From Tamarix chinensis (lineage: Eukaryota; Streptophyta; Magnoliopsida; Caryophyllales; Tamaricaceae), in the NCBI GenBank assembly GCA_030549775.1, contig CM060175.1, forward strand, positions 14,891,955 through 14,955,954: 64,000 bases of DNA. The letters run 5' to 3'. Made by a program: the position numbers and the translations under genes. Below the pieces are notes generated by a model. The model was not told the DNA's origin. It saw nothing but the letters and a program-made list of their open reading frames with translations, and made no database searches. How positions within the stretch are numbered: the first letter of the stretch is position 1; each line of letters begins with the position of its first letter. Positions 62,741-64,000 of this stretch are shown one piece after another.

Positions 62741-63165
62741 TAGGAATGTAAATGGGACATATTCAGGACAAATACACTCATACCCATATCTGTATCTAAT
62801 AAGAAAATAAACTAATACATTCATATCCGCATCCATCGGGTATTTGTTACTCGACAAATAATCTTTTTATCTATTAACAAATATTATCCAATGGACAAAT
62901 CCATTACCCGACAGATAAAGCCATTTAGAAATAAGCCAAATAACAATTTTAACTCTAATATTATACTATGTTTATTTTAAAATTATGGGTAAAGGGTAAT
63001 TATATATCAAATAAATGGATACGGATATGAGTACAAATATAGATATAGATACCATTTACCCATTTTTGTACTCGAATCCGACAGGTATTTTCTTCCATCC
63101 TCTATAGCCATATTTATATTTGTTTAAGTATCCATTATATAAAATCCACCTTATTTACATCTCTA
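62741..63165. mobile_element. hAT-type MITE (425 bp)
   Basis: The TIRs are TAGGAATGTAAATGGG and, inverted, TAGAGATGTAAATAAGG. They are flanked by the 8-bp duplication GAAAAGGG (62733-62740) and GAAAAAGG (63166-63173), matching at seven of eight positions. The interior has 'cccatatctgtatc', 'ggatacggatatgag' and 'gggtaattatat' words typical of a widespread plant dispersed repeat. No transposase: non-autonomous. Confidence 0.85.
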
Positions 63166-64000
63166 GAAAAAGGCTGACAAAAAAGGAGTCACAAAGTTGA
63201 CTAAAGAAAATATTTAATAATTTCTTATTTTATGCATGTGGACTCTGAAACTAAAAAATGTGTGTTGGACCATAGATCTCTTTTAATCCATATCCATGAG
63301 AAGTATTGTCATTGATTTTCTAGAGTACTAAACAATAATTTCTCGCATGTTTATTTGGACAAAATTACAAAGTTTAAGAACTATAATCATGTTCATCGTC
63401 ACTTTCAATTCAACTATGAAAAGAATGCTATGGCAACTCTACGTGTGCTCTGAGGTAGATATGTTTATAATGGATGTTGTCAACTAGCAATCAGTCCACT
63501 TTTAGGATGTGCCCCTGACCACATTTCTCATACTCATCCACTCCAGATTAATTTGGAATTCATGGAGTGTTGAGCCAACACCTCAACGTACTTAAAGAGG
63601 TCTAAGATTAAATTTCAAAGATATGTTGGGTCAAATATTTGACTAAAAGTGGAGTGTTGAGCCAACAACAAATTAGAAGTTACTAAGGAAGCTCCTAAGC
63701 TAGATGTTGAGCCATTTAAGTTCAGACACCTATTTCAAAAGTGCCCATTTAAAGTGTTAGTTTGTATAACCATGAAGAAGCTATTGTTTGAAGAGAAATC
63801 TCATGAGTTTGATGCATCTAAGGCTACTTTTTCAAAGAAATCACATGAGTTTGAAGCATCAAAGGCTTTGTTTGAACGAGAATTTTTAGGAGGGAGAAAA
63901 AACTTTTACAAATTACTTCTCAAAGTGTAATTCCTCTTGAAACAATCTCATAAAAAAAAAATTACAAATTCCTTTCAAAGTAAAATCTCTCCAAGAACTA
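63166..64000 (+). other. Gypsy-like internal DNA, mostly unrecognised
   Basis: Positioned downstream of the 62599 primer-binding site once the MITE is removed, so probably retrotransposon internal DNA. 'ggagtgttgagccaaca' occurs twice (63565 and 63650). No catalytic domain is visible before the window ends. Confidence 0.35.
63661..63930 (+). pseudogene. Open frame with KSHEF repeat, unrecognised
   Basis: A 90-codon stop-free frame ends in TAA at 63928-63930; the first ATG is at 63772, giving 52 aa. It contains EKSHEFDASKATFSKK followed by SHEFEASKALFERE, a near-exact 16-residue tandem repeat encoded by a 48-bp duplication. The part before the ATG reads LDVEPFKFRHLFQKC. Charged, no catalytic motif. 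It may be part of a decayed retrotransposon protein with the upstream part broken. Confidence 0.35.

Noticed and set aside
1..64000. rRNA, tRNA genes, organellar insertions
   Set aside because: No cloverleaf-compatible A-box and B-box pair with good stems and no recognisable rRNA or plastid gene segment was noticed; a tRNA or rRNA scan would be decisive.

Overview
This window looks like TE-dominated nuclear DNA of a flowering plant. The evidence is a plant-type, multi-exon GLYR2 gene fragment, Ty3/gypsy gag relics with degenerate primer-binding sites, plant L1-type and RTE-type LINE relics, MULE and hAT elements, and repeated nested insertion. I cannot name the species. All annotation is by eye; no alignment or database search was run.

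The dominant component is one family (here 'family A') of giant LTRs, about 4.6-5.1 kb, running from TGAAATGCC to GGTGTTACA. Four nearly complete LTRs are present, none with an internal coding domain, so all behave as solo LTRs. A1 (10542-15601, +) is flanked by the 5-bp target duplication TATAG. A2 (24241-26562 plus 31545-33849, +) is flanked by ACTTA. A3 (26563-31544, -) sits inside A2 with the duplication ATTAT. A4 (18842-21686, -) has imperfect flanks (ATGAT/ATGAC) and a large internal deletion. Two more partial copies fill 1-2929. LTR order, 5' to 3': AT-rich segment, pyrimidine tract, GC-rich segment with TATAAATA about 0.9-1.05 kb from the 5' end, pyrimidine-rich leader, (ATT)n block studded with short stem-loops, 27-bp and 20-bp minisatellites, a CCGATCCACCGGC tandem module, a dyad-symmetric conserved block, and a terminal hairpin. 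Two related but distinct LTR families (B and C) share the last two modules.

Layout: 1-2929 family A pieces. 2930-4870 a MULE relic with SWIM finger and OTU domain. 5194-5640 a ~142-bp tandem array. 7250-9045 family C LTR. 9060-9896 gypsy gag and primer-binding site (-). 10542-15601 A1. 15602-22073 family B LTR interrupted by A4. 23879-33930 a tandem array interrupted by nested A2/A3. 35548-36567 the six 3'-terminal exons of GLYR2 (-), the only host gene recognised. 39640-40240 RTE LINE tail (+). 41760-44960 L1-type LINE (-). 46580-47111 a small solo LTR (-). 47900-51826 family B-like material with a 258-bp tandem array. 51827-55831 a long-TIR MULE-like element carrying a family C LTR. 56700-57179 another LTR end. 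58060-61016 gypsy LTR, primer-binding site and decayed gag (+), followed by an inverted LTR copy. 62741-63165 a hAT-type MITE.

Apart from GLYR2 nothing appears to be a functioning gene. The most unusual signals are the size and modular architecture of the family A LTRs and the RNA-structure-like modules conserved between LTR families.
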